Assembly: GCA_945861885.1 (NCBI GenBank)
Contig: CAMAVR010000035.1
Location: 1 to 37,158, forward strand
From: Nannocystis exedens
GTDB taxonomy: Bacteria > Myxococcota_A > Polyangia > Polyangiales > Polyangiaceae
Length of the DNA stretch: 37,158 nt
Direction of reading: 5' to 3'
In this document: piece after piece, positions 9,093-16,219 of the stretch
Numbering within the stretch: the stretch's first letter is position 1
Layout: the number at the start of each line of letters is the position of its first letter
The notes under the pieces: model-generated
Databases searched by the model: none
Told to the model about the DNA's origin: nothing
What the model saw: only the letters and a program-made list of their open reading frames with translations
Position numbers and translations under genes: made by a program

Positions 9093-10409
9093 ATGCCAAA
9101 CGAACACACGCAAACCCATGAACCCGCGACAGCAAAGCGTCATCTCGGCAAGGGGACGCTCTATGTCTTCGTGGGGCTGGCGCTCGGCGTCCTCATCGGC
9201 GGCCTCTGCCCCCAAGACCAGCACCCGACACTGTTTCATCTGTTCCAGTTCATGTCGAAGGCGTTTATCGGCCTGATTAAAGGGATTATCGTCCCGCTCT
9301 TGGTGTCGACAATCATCGTTGGCATCGCACAAACAGGCGACGTGCGATCGGTCGGGCGCATGGGGGCCAAAGCGCTTCTTTATTTTGAAGTCGTCACAAC
9401 GTTGGCGCTAGGCATCGGCCTCGCAGTCGCCAACATCATGCAGCCCGGTCGGGGGATGCCGCTAAAAGACGACGCGCACGTTACACTCGCAAAACCGCTC
9501 GAAGGCTGGGACATCGCGCTTCACGCGCTACCGTCCAATTTGTTCAAGCACGCCGCCGAGGGCGATATTTTACCGGTCGTAATTTTTGCGACAATATTCG
9601 CGATAGCGCTAATTCACACCGGCGACGCGGGGAAACCGGTCCTCCGATTTTTCGAAGCGGTAGCGAAAGTGATGTTCCGCTACACCGACATGATCATGAA
9701 GCTAACGCCGTTCGGCGTTTTCGGCGCGATGGCTTACAACATGAGCCACATGGCGTCGGGGCATATGGTCGATGGCGTGTTCATCAAAGGGTGGGCGGCA
9801 GTCGCCCATTTGTTAAAAGGGTATGCCGTCCTCGTAGGGAGCCTCTATGGCGCTCTTTTGATCATGCTTTTTGCCGTGTTTTTGCCCATCATGATCGTGT
9901 TTGGGATCAACATCGCACGCTTCGTTCGGCACGTCCGTGGCCCAACACTGATGGCGTTCAGCACGGCATCGAGCGAAGCGGCGCTGCCAAGGTTGCTCGA
10001 AGAGATGGAGCGCTTCGGCGTCCCGCGGCGCGTCGCGAGCTTCGTGATCCCCGCGGGGTATTCGTTCAATCTCGACGGGTCGACGCTTTATCTCGTTTTG
10101 GCATCGCTAACGATCGCGCAAGCAGCCGGCGTCGAGATGACACTGACGAGTCAAATCGCAATGATTCTAACATTCATGATCACGTCGAAAGGGGTCGCAG
10201 GTGTGCCAAGAGCAACCCTTGTGATCATCGCGGGGACATGTCAGAGCTTCGGAATCCCAGGCGAAGCGGGAGTAGCCATGATTCTAGCAGTCGACGAAGT
10301 GATGGACATGGCGAGGTCAGGAATCAACGTTATCGGCAACGGCCTAGCCGCAGCCGTCATCGCCAGGTGGGAAGGCGTCCTTCAGCGCGAAGCTCCCCCG
10401 TTGGGGTAG
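9093..10409 (+). CDS. Dicarboxylate/amino acid:cation symporter (DAACS, GltP/DctA family)
   Basis: The 438-residue membrane protein has the DAACS pattern. Transmembrane segments begin near residue 23 (LYVFVGLALGVLIGG). The substrate-site motif AGYSFNLDGSTLYL corresponds to the NMDGT region of GltPh, the HP2 loop reads SKGVAGVPRATLV, and a GIPGEAGVAMILAVDEVMD segment precedes the last helix with NVIGNG. These transporters import glutamate, aspartate or C4-dicarboxylates with sodium or protons. The sequence cannot distinguish the substrate. The ATG at 9093 leaves a 55-base gap after the DTW gene; no strong ribosome site is visible. Confidence 0.93.
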   Translation: MPNEHTQTHEPATAKRHLGKGTLYVFVGLALGVLIGGLCPQDQHPTLFHLFQFMSKAFIGLIKGIIVPLLVSTIIVGIAQTGDVRSVGRMGAKALLYFEVVTTLALGIGLAVANIMQPGRGMPLKDDAHVTLAKPLEGWDIALHALPSNLFKHAAEGDILPVVIFATIFAIALIHTGDAGKPVLRFFEAVAKVMFRYTDMIMKLTPFGVFGAMAYNMSHMASGHMVDGVFIKGWAAVAHLLKGYAVLVGSLYGALLIMLFAVFLPIMIVFGINIARFVRHVRGPTLMAFSTASSEAALPRLLEEMERFGVPRRVASFVIPAGYSFNLDGSTLYLVLASLTIAQAAGVEMTLTSQIAMILTFMITSKGVAGVPRATLVIIAGTCQSFGIPGEAGVAMILAVDEVMDMARSGINVIGNGLAAAVIARWEGVLQREAPPLG

Positions 10410-10483
10410 TTTTACGCACGCCCAACCGAATTCTCGCACTCTCGCAATTTGCCAAATGGGCTATCGCGTGAAACGCTCCGGGT

Positions 10484-10500
10484 GAGCCGCTCTTCGGCTC
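10484..10500. terminator. Hairpin between symporter and 5'-nucleotidase genes
   Basis: GAGCCG (10484-10489) and CGGCTC (10495-10500) form a 6-base stem with loop CTCTT. Only a short TCTT follows, so it is at best a weak intrinsic terminator for the symporter gene. It lies just 7 bases before the proposed TTG start of the next gene and could instead limit or modulate that gene's translation. Confidence 0.35.
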
Positions 10501-10507
10501 TCTTGGA

Positions 10508-12019
10508 TTGAAACCAGTGACAGAAAGACCAGAGCAGCTAAGCCTCCCCTTCGACGACTTCGTCGTCGTCCCCCACGCGAAGCGGATTAAGCGCAACCGG
10601 CGCGTCTTCTGCAATCGCAACTTGAGGCTCAACGGGATCGCGTGGGTCGGCTTCGATATGGACTATACGCTTGCCGTCTACGACCAAGCGGAGATGGATA
10701 ATCTGTCGATCCGGGCAACGATCGCAAAGCTCATCTCGCGCGGCTACCCGGCCTTCATCGCGAATGTCCCCTACCCGACCGAGTTTCCTGTCCGCGGGCT
10801 CGTGATTGATAAACGGTTTGGGCACATTTTGAAGATGGACCGGTACAAGCAAGTTCATAAGGCGTACCACGGGCTACGAGAGCTCTCGAAAGACGAGATT
10901 CGCGAGCTTTATCAGTCGAAAAAAGTTCTCCCGGCGACGGCGCGGTACCACTGGATCGATACGCTCTACGCGCTGTCCGAAGCGTCTTGTTACGCCGGCC
11001 TTGTCGACGCCCTCGAAAACCGCCGCGTGCCAATCGACTATGCGCGCGTCTTTGCCGACATTCGCGAGAGCATCGACGAAGCACACCGCGACGGGACAAT
11101 TCTCGACACGATTTTAAGCGATTTGCCACGCTACGTTCGTCGCGACGACGACCTCGCGCCGACGCTGCACAAATTTCGAAGCGCGGGGAAAAAGCTCTTT
11201 TTGTTGACCAATTCGCGCTGGTCATACACCGACGCGATGATGAACTTCCTCATCGGCGGCGCGATGTCGGAGTACCCGACGTGGCGAAACTTTTTCGACG
11301 TGGTGATTGTCGCAGCGACGAAGCCGGCCTTTTTTCAGGAGCGACGCCCGCTTCTCGAGCGCGAGAGCGACACGCTTCGACCGGCAGCATTTCCGCTCGA
11401 ACGCGGCCGTATCTACGAAGGGGGAAATCTGCAAGACCTCGAACAGGCGCTCGCCGTCGGGGGGGACGAAGTGCTCTATATCGGCGATCACATTTACGGC
11501 GACATTCTAAGGTCGAAAAAAGAGAGCACGTGGCGCACAGTGATGATCATGCAAGAGCTCGAGACTGAAATTTTCGCCAGCGAATCGTGCACCGAAGATT
11601 TTGCAGCCCTTCAAGAGCTTGAAATCGCCCGCGACCAGCTGGAAGACGAACTTCGCTTTTTTCAGACACAATTTCGCGATGTTTCGCGCAAATCGGACCA
11701 GGCATCCGCCGACGACAAGCCGCGTTCGAGCGATTTTTCAAAAGCACGACTGATCGTCAAACAGTCGCTCGAGCGCGTACGCGGGCGCCTTCGCGAGGTG
11801 AACGCCGAGGCCGATTTGCTCGAGCGGCGCATCGACGCGCGGTTTCACCCTTACTGGGGCTCGCTGCTCAAAGAGGCGAATGAAACTTCACTTTTCGGGT
11901 CGCAAGTCGATGCGTACGCAGACTTGTACACGTCGCGCGTATCGAATTTTTTGGCCTATTCACCACTTCAATTTTTTCGTAGCCCGCGCGACCGTATGCC
12001 GCACGAACTGGGCGCGTGA
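10508..12019 (+). CDS. HAD-IG family 5'-nucleotidase (cytosolic purine 5'-nucleotidase type)
   Basis: This 503-residue HAD-superfamily phosphatase has motif I FDMDYTLAVYD (nucleophile Asp50, acid Asp52), motif II LFLLTNSRWSY and motif IV LYIGDHIYGDIL, typical of the eukaryotic cN-II-like HAD-IG group that dephosphorylates purine nucleoside monophosphates. A charged helical stretch (about residues 370-450) follows the catalytic core. The start is a TTG at 10508, with a possible alternative GTG at 10517; no ATG lies upstream of motif I. It is followed after 9 bases by truD, so the two are probably co-transcribed. Substrate preference is known from the family only. Confidence 0.88.
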   Translation: MKPVTERPEQLSLPFDDFVVVPHAKRIKRNRRVFCNRNLRLNGIAWVGFDMDYTLAVYDQAEMDNLSIRATIAKLISRGYPAFIANVPYPTEFPVRGLVIDKRFGHILKMDRYKQVHKAYHGLRELSKDEIRELYQSKKVLPATARYHWIDTLYALSEASCYAGLVDALENRRVPIDYARVFADIRESIDEAHRDGTILDTILSDLPRYVRRDDDLAPTLHKFRSAGKKLFLLTNSRWSYTDAMMNFLIGGAMSEYPTWRNFFDVVIVAATKPAFFQERRPLLERESDTLRPAAFPLERGRIYEGGNLQDLEQALAVGGDEVLYIGDHIYGDILRSKKESTWRTVMIMQELETEIFASESCTEDFAALQELEIARDQLEDELRFFQTQFRDVSRKSDQASADDKPRSSDFSKARLIVKQSLERVRGRLREVNAEADLLERRIDARFHPYWGSLLKEANETSLFGSQVDAYADLYTSRVSNFLAYSPLQFFRSPRDRMPHELGA

Positions 12020-12028
12020 GCAAAGTAA

Positions 12029-13105
12029 ATGGAACAAGACAACCGGGCGACCGGATCTATTAAAAACAGCGCCGACGATTTTATTGTGGACGAAGTGCCG
12101 CTTTATGAGCCATCAGGCGTCGGCAGTCATCTCTATGTTCGCTTTCGAAAGCGTGGGCTCACAACCGACTTTGTTGTGCGGGGGTTCGCGCAAGCGCTCG
12201 ACGTATCGGCGCGCGATATCGGCGTTGCCGGGCTAAAAGATAAAATCGCGGTAACGACGCAGACGATTTCGATCCCGGTGCCGCCGCGCGAACCGGCTGG
12301 CGATTTTGAGCAGCGGGTGCGCTCGGTGGCAATCGATGGCGTCGATATTTTGGATGCGCGCCTTCACGCAAATAAGCTTAAAACAGGGCATTTAACCGGC
12401 AATCGGTTCGATCTTGTTATCCGCGATATCGCCCCCAATGACATCGCGCGAGTCGTCGCCAGGTTTGAAGAAATTGCGCGCGATGGCGTTCCAAATGCCT
12501 TTGGCGAGCAGCGTTTTGGCATGCGCGGTGACAACGCCGACGTAGCGCTAAAGTGGCTCCGCGATGGGGGCCCGGGCCCACGCGACGCGCGGCAACGTCG
12601 CTTTTTATGGTCGGCTCTTCAGTCGGCGATCTTTAACGATGTGCTCGATCGCCGGGTTGCCGACGGCACGTGGCATCGCGCGATCGCGGGCGATTTGCTC
12701 GTAAAACACGATTCCGGAGCAGTTTTTTTATGCGCGGATGAATCGGTCGACAGCGAGCGGGCCGCGCGCGGCGAAGTGAGTGCGACCGGGCCGATGGCCG
12801 GCGTCGATATGCGCAAACCGGAAGGGGCGCCCCACGCGATCGAAGAGGCGGTCGAACAAAAATACCTCGGACCGACCTTCAATTGGGCAGCAACACGCAC
12901 CCTTGGCGCAGGGGCCCGGAGGCCGCTTCGATTGTGGGTCAAAGAGGTCGAGGCAAGCACGAACACTTATTCGGGCCCAGAAGGCGGCGACTCGCCTATT
13001 ATCGGCGCCAGCATGCGAGTCAAGTTTATGCTACCCAAAGGTGGGTACGCGACCACGGTGCTGTCTTCGGTGTTACGTATCGTTGAACCGAACGATAGCG
13101 CCTAA
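12029..13105 (+). CDS. truD: tRNA pseudouridine synthase D
   Basis: The 358-residue protein carries the TruD catalytic motif AGLKDKIAVTTQ (Asp is the nucleophile-equivalent residue), LTGNRFDLVIRD and NAFGEQRFGMRGDN, all family signatures. A C-terminal segment ends in LPKGGYATTVLSSVLR. TruD converts uridine 13 of certain tRNAs to pseudouridine in the cytoplasm. An ATG at 12029 follows the 5'-nucleotidase stop by 9 bases. The length is normal for the family and nothing looks broken. Confidence 0.95.
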   Translation: MEQDNRATGSIKNSADDFIVDEVPLYEPSGVGSHLYVRFRKRGLTTDFVVRGFAQALDVSARDIGVAGLKDKIAVTTQTISIPVPPREPAGDFEQRVRSVAIDGVDILDARLHANKLKTGHLTGNRFDLVIRDIAPNDIARVVARFEEIARDGVPNAFGEQRFGMRGDNADVALKWLRDGGPGPRDARQRRFLWSALQSAIFNDVLDRRVADGTWHRAIAGDLLVKHDSGAVFLCADESVDSERAARGEVSATGPMAGVDMRKPEGAPHAIEEAVEQKYLGPTFNWAATRTLGAGARRPLRLWVKEVEASTNTYSGPEGGDSPIIGASMRVKFMLPKGGYATTVLSSVLRIVEPNDSA

Positions 13106-13130
13106 TGATAAGTGGCCCGGCAGGCGATTT

Positions 13131-13136
13131 GGAGAG
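13131..13136 (+). promoter_or_regulatory. Ribosome binding site of exbB-like gene
   Basis: GGAGAG lies 6 bases before the ATG at 13143. It decides the start: the open frame extends upstream to 12780, but that region is the 3' part of truD in another frame. Confidence 0.75.
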
Positions 13137-13142
13137 AGCGGA

Positions 13143-13817
13143 ATGATCGAGCGATTAAAAGGGGCAATGGTCGGCTCAGGGGCCGAATGGGTGCTGTGGC
13201 TGATGCTGGCGCTGAGCGTGCTATCGCTCGCCATCATGCTCGAGCGGGCGTGGCTTTTTTGGACGCTGCGCGACAACGTCGACGCCCTCATGCGCGACTT
13301 ACGCCAGCTTCTAAGAAGCGGCGATATGGCAGGCGCCCGGCGCCGCCTGGAAGCATCTCCCAGCGCCGCAGCGGCTGTCGTTTTAGCCGGGCTCGCCGAC
13401 GCCGATTTGGGGCCCGCTGCAGCCGAAGAGGCAATGTCAGCGGCAGCAGGGGTGCAGCGCCTAAAGCTCGAACGTCGTCTCGCTTTTCTAGGCACCCTCG
13501 GCAATAACGCGCCGTTTATCGGCCTACTGGGCACCGTTATCGGCATCGTCGGCGCATTCGAAGCGCTCGGAAAAGCAAACTCGGCGCCTGTCGCCGGCGT
13601 CGCCGCAAGTCAGCTTGCACCGGCCGCCGTAATGACAAACATTGCTGAGGCGCTCGTTGCTACCGCGGTCGGTCTTCTCGTGGCGATCCCGGCGGTTGCG
13701 GCATTCAACTTTTTTTCGCGCCTTGTTCGCACAACGGCGGCAAACACAAATGCGCTCGAGTCGGTGCTTCTCGCGCATCTAAAAGCGATCCCGAACGCTC
13801 GACGCGAGGCAAAGTAG
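13143..13817 (+). CDS. MotA/TolQ/ExbB proton channel family protein
   Basis: From the ATG at 13143 the protein has 224 residues. Three hydrophobic segments are visible: about residues 15-38, 122-145 (GNNAPFIGLLGTVIGIVGAF) and 165-190 (ALVATAVGLLVAIPAVAAF). The GLLGTVxGI and AxxATxxGLxxAIPA signatures are those of ExbB/TolQ. With the adjacent ExbD-like protein it would form the inner-membrane proton channel that energises a TonB- or TolA-type transducer. It lies 3 bases from the next gene, so the unit is an operon. The neighbouring TonB-like gene favours an ExbB role over TolQ or MotA. Confidence 0.92.
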   Translation: MIERLKGAMVGSGAEWVLWLMLALSVLSLAIMLERAWLFWTLRDNVDALMRDLRQLLRSGDMAGARRRLEASPSAAAAVVLAGLADADLGPAAAEEAMSAAAGVQRLKLERRLAFLGTLGNNAPFIGLLGTVIGIVGAFEALGKANSAPVAGVAASQLAPAAVMTNIAEALVATAVGLLVAIPAVAAFNFFSRLVRTTAANTNALESVLLAHLKAIPNARREAK

Positions 13818-13820
13818 GCT

Positions 13821-14258
13821 ATGGCCGGCGGCGCACAAGACGATGTTGACGAACCGATCACCGGCATTAACGTCACCCCGTTGGTCGACATCACGTTGGT
13901 TCTTCTGATCATCTTTATGGTGACGGCGAAGATCATCGTGTCGCAGTCGGTGCCGCTCGACCTCCCCAAGGCCGCTTCGGGGAGCGACGTTCAGGTCGTT
14001 TTTAGCGTGATTTTAGCGGCGGATGGGACGACACTGGTCGATTCCCATCCGCTCGCAAACGACGATGCGATTTTGCCGCTCGCGCGCGACGCGCAGGGGA
14101 AGACCGCCGACCTCCGAGCGGTCATTAAGGCGGATACGGCGGTCACGCATGGGCGTGTTATTCATGTTCTCGACCTGCTAAAACAGGCCGGAATTTCAAA
14201 AGTCGCCTTCGGAGTCAGCCCTGTGGCACCGACGGTCGTGACGCCTGTCGTAAAATGA
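13821..14258 (+). CDS. ExbD/TolR family biopolymer transport protein
   Basis: This 145-residue protein has a short cytoplasmic N-terminus and one transmembrane segment starting NVTPLVDITLVLLIIFMV. The Asp in PLVD is the conserved proton-carrying residue of ExbD/TolR. A periplasmic domain follows with the family ending VLDLLKQAGISKVAFGV. It follows the ExbB-like gene by 3 bases and precedes the TonB-like gene by 11 bases. It acts with ExbB at the inner membrane to convert proton flow into transducer movement. Confidence 0.93.
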   Translation: MAGGAQDDVDEPITGINVTPLVDITLVLLIIFMVTAKIIVSQSVPLDLPKAASGSDVQVVFSVILAADGTTLVDSHPLANDDAILPLARDAQGKTADLRAVIKADTAVTHGRVIHVLDLLKQAGISKVAFGVSPVAPTVVTPVVK

Positions 14259-14269
14259 TGGTATGCTAG

Positions 14270-15088
14270 ATGATGGGCGAGAGAGCAGTTCGAAGGGATG
14301 CGTCAGTGGTCGAGAGCGACCCATTCTGGCGCCTTTCGAAGCTCGATAAGCGAATGGAGCGGGTGGCGCTTATCGCCGCCGTTATCGCTCTCGGAGCGCA
14401 CACCGCAGTTGCAGGAGCGATGGTGCTCGCCTCTTCTGGCATGTTCTCGTGGGCGTCGCGAGTGCGCACGCAGCTGCACGATAAGCGCGTTGTCGAAATC
14501 GAAATCGAGATGCAGCGTGAGGAACCGCCGCCGCCGCAGCCATCGCAGCCAGCGTTACCCGAGCCCGCGTCGGCGCGACCGGTAGCCCCCGCTCGTCGCG
14601 CGGCAGTTCCGGCAGCCGCGGCGCAAACGGCCGCGGTATTGACGCGTCAGGTCGATCCAAACGAGCCGGTCGATTTGACGAATACATTTGTGACCGGAGG
14701 GGCATCTTCCTACGCAGGTGGAGTGAGCGAGCGGGGCGGAACGTCAGCGATTGCGGTGCGAGACGCGAACGCTCGCGCGTTTGGTGTCGGCGTGGGGCCA
14801 GTCGATCGGTCGCGCCCGGCACGGTTGGCCGATTCAACCGAGTGGCAGTGCCCATGGCCAGCGGAAGCCGAGGCCGAGCAGATCGACGACGCGTCGATTC
14901 TGGTGCGCGTTCGCGTTTCGGCGACTGGCGAGCCGACGACGGTCGAGGTGGTCAACGACCCGGGGCACGGTTTTGCTAGAGAAGCGAGGCGATGCGCGAT
15001 GCGCAAGAGGTATTTGCCGGCGCTCGACTCAGCGGGCAATCCGGTCGTGGGCGGGACGAATAGTCTGAATATTCACTTCGCACGTTAG
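14270..15088 (+). CDS. TonB-like energy transducer protein
   Basis: The 272-residue protein has a cytoplasmic N-terminus, a single transmembrane anchor (about residues 24-50, VALIAAVIALGAHTAVAG), a Pro/Ala-rich spacer with EEPPPPQPSQPALPEP and a C-terminal TonB-like domain with the pattern VRVRVSATGEPTTVEV and an ARRCAMRKRYLPALD segment. TonB proteins link inner-membrane ExbBD to outer-membrane receptors. Two cysteines, in WQCPWP and RRCAMR, bracket the terminal domain and could form a periplasmic disulfide. Start ATGATG at 14270 or 14273. No TonB-dependent receptor lies in this window, so its client is unknown. Confidence 0.85.
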   Translation: MMGERAVRRDASVVESDPFWRLSKLDKRMERVALIAAVIALGAHTAVAGAMVLASSGMFSWASRVRTQLHDKRVVEIEIEMQREEPPPPQPSQPALPEPASARPVAPARRAAVPAAAAQTAAVLTRQVDPNEPVDLTNTFVTGGASSYAGGVSERGGTSAIAVRDANARAFGVGVGPVDRSRPARLADSTEWQCPWPAEAEAEQIDDASILVRVRVSATGEPTTVEVVNDPGHGFAREARRCAMRKRYLPALDSAGNPVVGGTNSLNIHFAR

Positions 15089-15113
15089 TGCGGTCGCGGT
15101 ACGGATAAGAGCG

Positions 15114-16013
15114 ATGACGCTAACCGTTCAAGACGAGCTTGTTGAATTTAGCGCGCTTTGTCGCGCTTATTTGGAGTGGCACGGGGAGACGGGGTCGATG
15201 GGGGTGCCTCGGGGAAATCGCGCCGTGCCGGCAAATGCACCCGTAAACGTGCCCGTGCCCGTAAACGTGCCCGGTTTTTGCTTGCCAGAGTCGCTCACAG
15301 AGAGCTCGAACGAGAGTCGGCACGATGCGAGCCCACCAGAAGCTGCAGTTCAAGCTACGGTTCACGCTACAGTTCACGCTACAGTTCAAAAGCCGGGCAC
15401 GTTTACGGGCACGGGCACGTTTACGGGCGGTGAGGATGCCGCAGCGCGCCTTCCCTTCCTCCAGTCTGAAGTCGCTGGCTGCACTCGCTGTGACCTCGCA
15501 AAAACTCGCACTCACACCGTCTTCGCGCGTGGGAACCCTCTCGCGGCACTCTGCTTCATAGGCGAAGCGCCTGGCGCTGATGAAGATGCCCAGGGCATCC
15601 CGTTCGTCGGCCGCGCCGGGCAGCTTCTCGATAAAATGATCACGGCGATGGGCCTTTCGCCCGCCGACGACGTGTACGTTTGCAACATTATCAAGTGCCG
15701 CCCGCCTGAAAATCGTCGCCCAACGCCTGACGAAATTGCTACCTGTTCACCGTATTTTCGGGAGCAAATTGCTCTCATAAAACCGAAAGTGATCGTCGCA
15801 CTCGGCAACACCGCCGTCTCGGGGCTGCTCGGGCAGAGCGTCGGCATCACAAAAATTCGCGGCGAGTGGAAGCTCTATAACGGCAGCATTCTTATGATGC
15901 CGACGTACCACCCATCCTATTTGCTACGTCCCGGTCCGCATCAAGCGGTAGCAAAGCGCGAAGCGTGGCACGACCTTCAAAAAGTGATGCAAGAGCTGAA
16001 AATAGGCCCGTAG
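15114..16013 (+). CDS. Family 4 uracil-DNA glycosylase with repeat-derived N-terminal insert
   Basis: The 299-residue protein has a standard family 4 UDG core from about residue 112: CTRCDLAKTR (Cys123, Cys126), GEAPGADEDAQG, IIKCRPPENRRPTPDEIATC (the other two likely [4Fe-4S] cysteines) and the MPTYHPSYLLR motif. It removes uracil from DNA. Between a short N-terminal helix (DELVEFSALCRAYLEW) and the core lies a low-complexity insert, about residues 43-105, with PVNVPVPVNVPG, ATVHATVHATVQ and PGTFTGTGTFTG. The DNA coding for it is a 35-base inverted repeat plus a 12-base tandem repeat. The frame stays open through the insert, and the catalytic core looks intact. Start ATG at 15114 follows AAGAG. 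Confidence 0.92.
   Translation: MTLTVQDELVEFSALCRAYLEWHGETGSMGVPRGNRAVPANAPVNVPVPVNVPGFCLPESLTESSNESRHDASPPEAAVQATVHATVHATVQKPGTFTGTGTFTGGEDAAARLPFLQSEVAGCTRCDLAKTRTHTVFARGNPLAALCFIGEAPGADEDAQGIPFVGRAGQLLDKMITAMGLSPADDVYVCNIIKCRPPENRRPTPDEIATCSPYFREQIALIKPKVIVALGNTAVSGLLGQSVGITKIRGEWKLYNGSILMMPTYHPSYLLRPGPHQAVAKREAWHDLQKVMQELKIGP
15240..15274. repeat. Left arm of 35-base inverted repeat (GTAAACGTGCCC type)
   Basis: The arm is two 18-base-period units built on CCCGTAAACGTG. It is the exact reverse complement of 15393-15427. Bases 15258-15280 also match 22810-22832 over 23 bases. It is translated within the UDG gene as PVNVPVPVNVP. Confidence 0.95.
15346..15388. repeat. 12-base tandem repeat, about 3.6 copies
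   Basis: Units start at 15346, 15358, 15370 and 15382 (consensus CAGTTCACGCTA, one or two changes in the first two copies). It lies in the 118-base spacer between the inverted arms and is translated as VQATVHATVHATVQ. Being a multiple of three, copy number can change without breaking the frame. Confidence 0.9.
15393..15427. repeat. Right arm of 35-base inverted repeat
   Basis: Exact reverse complement of 15240-15274, translated within the UDG gene as PGTFTGTGTFTG. The arms could form a large stem-loop in mRNA or extruded DNA. Confidence 0.95.
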
Positions 16014-16046
16014 CGGGCCGATTCCACGGTACAGCGCCCTCTCCGT

Positions 16047-16129
16047 GGGATCCTTCACTGCGTTCAGGATGACACTTCACTGCGTTCAGGATGACAATCG
16101 CAGCGAGGCTGCCTTTGCCGAAGGATCCC
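16047..16129. repeat. Short interspersed repeat with 10-base inverted ends and two 22-base direct copies
   Basis: GGGATCCTTC (16047-16056) and GAAGGATCCC (16120-16129) are perfect inverted ends. Within lie two adjacent 22-base direct copies (16053-16074 and 16075-16096) containing TGCGTTCAGGATGACA. Read on the minus strand it encodes the well-known spurious peptide HPERSEGS, a mark of interspersed repeats widespread in bacterial genomes. A hairpin CCACGG/CCGTGG (16024-16029 and 16043-16048) lies just before it. It sits between the UDG gene and a lipoprotein gene and may act in transcript ending. Confidence 0.75.
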
Positions 16130-16219
16130 CTCCCCCACACGTCTCCTTGACACCGCGATGTTTCGCTTCATCGTCGATCGCGCCGCGACCCGGCAGCTTA
16201 AACTTGGAGTCGTAATCAT

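Noticed and set aside
12780..13142. N-terminal extension of the ExbB-like protein
   Set aside because: It overlaps truD in another frame, and a ribosome site marks the ATG at 13143.
15240..15427. CRISPR array
   Set aside because: The repeats are inverted or contiguous, with no regular unique spacers and no cas genes.
15892..16140. Minus-strand frame containing HPERSEGS
   Set aside because: This peptide is a known product of translating an interspersed repeat, and the frame overlaps the UDG gene end.
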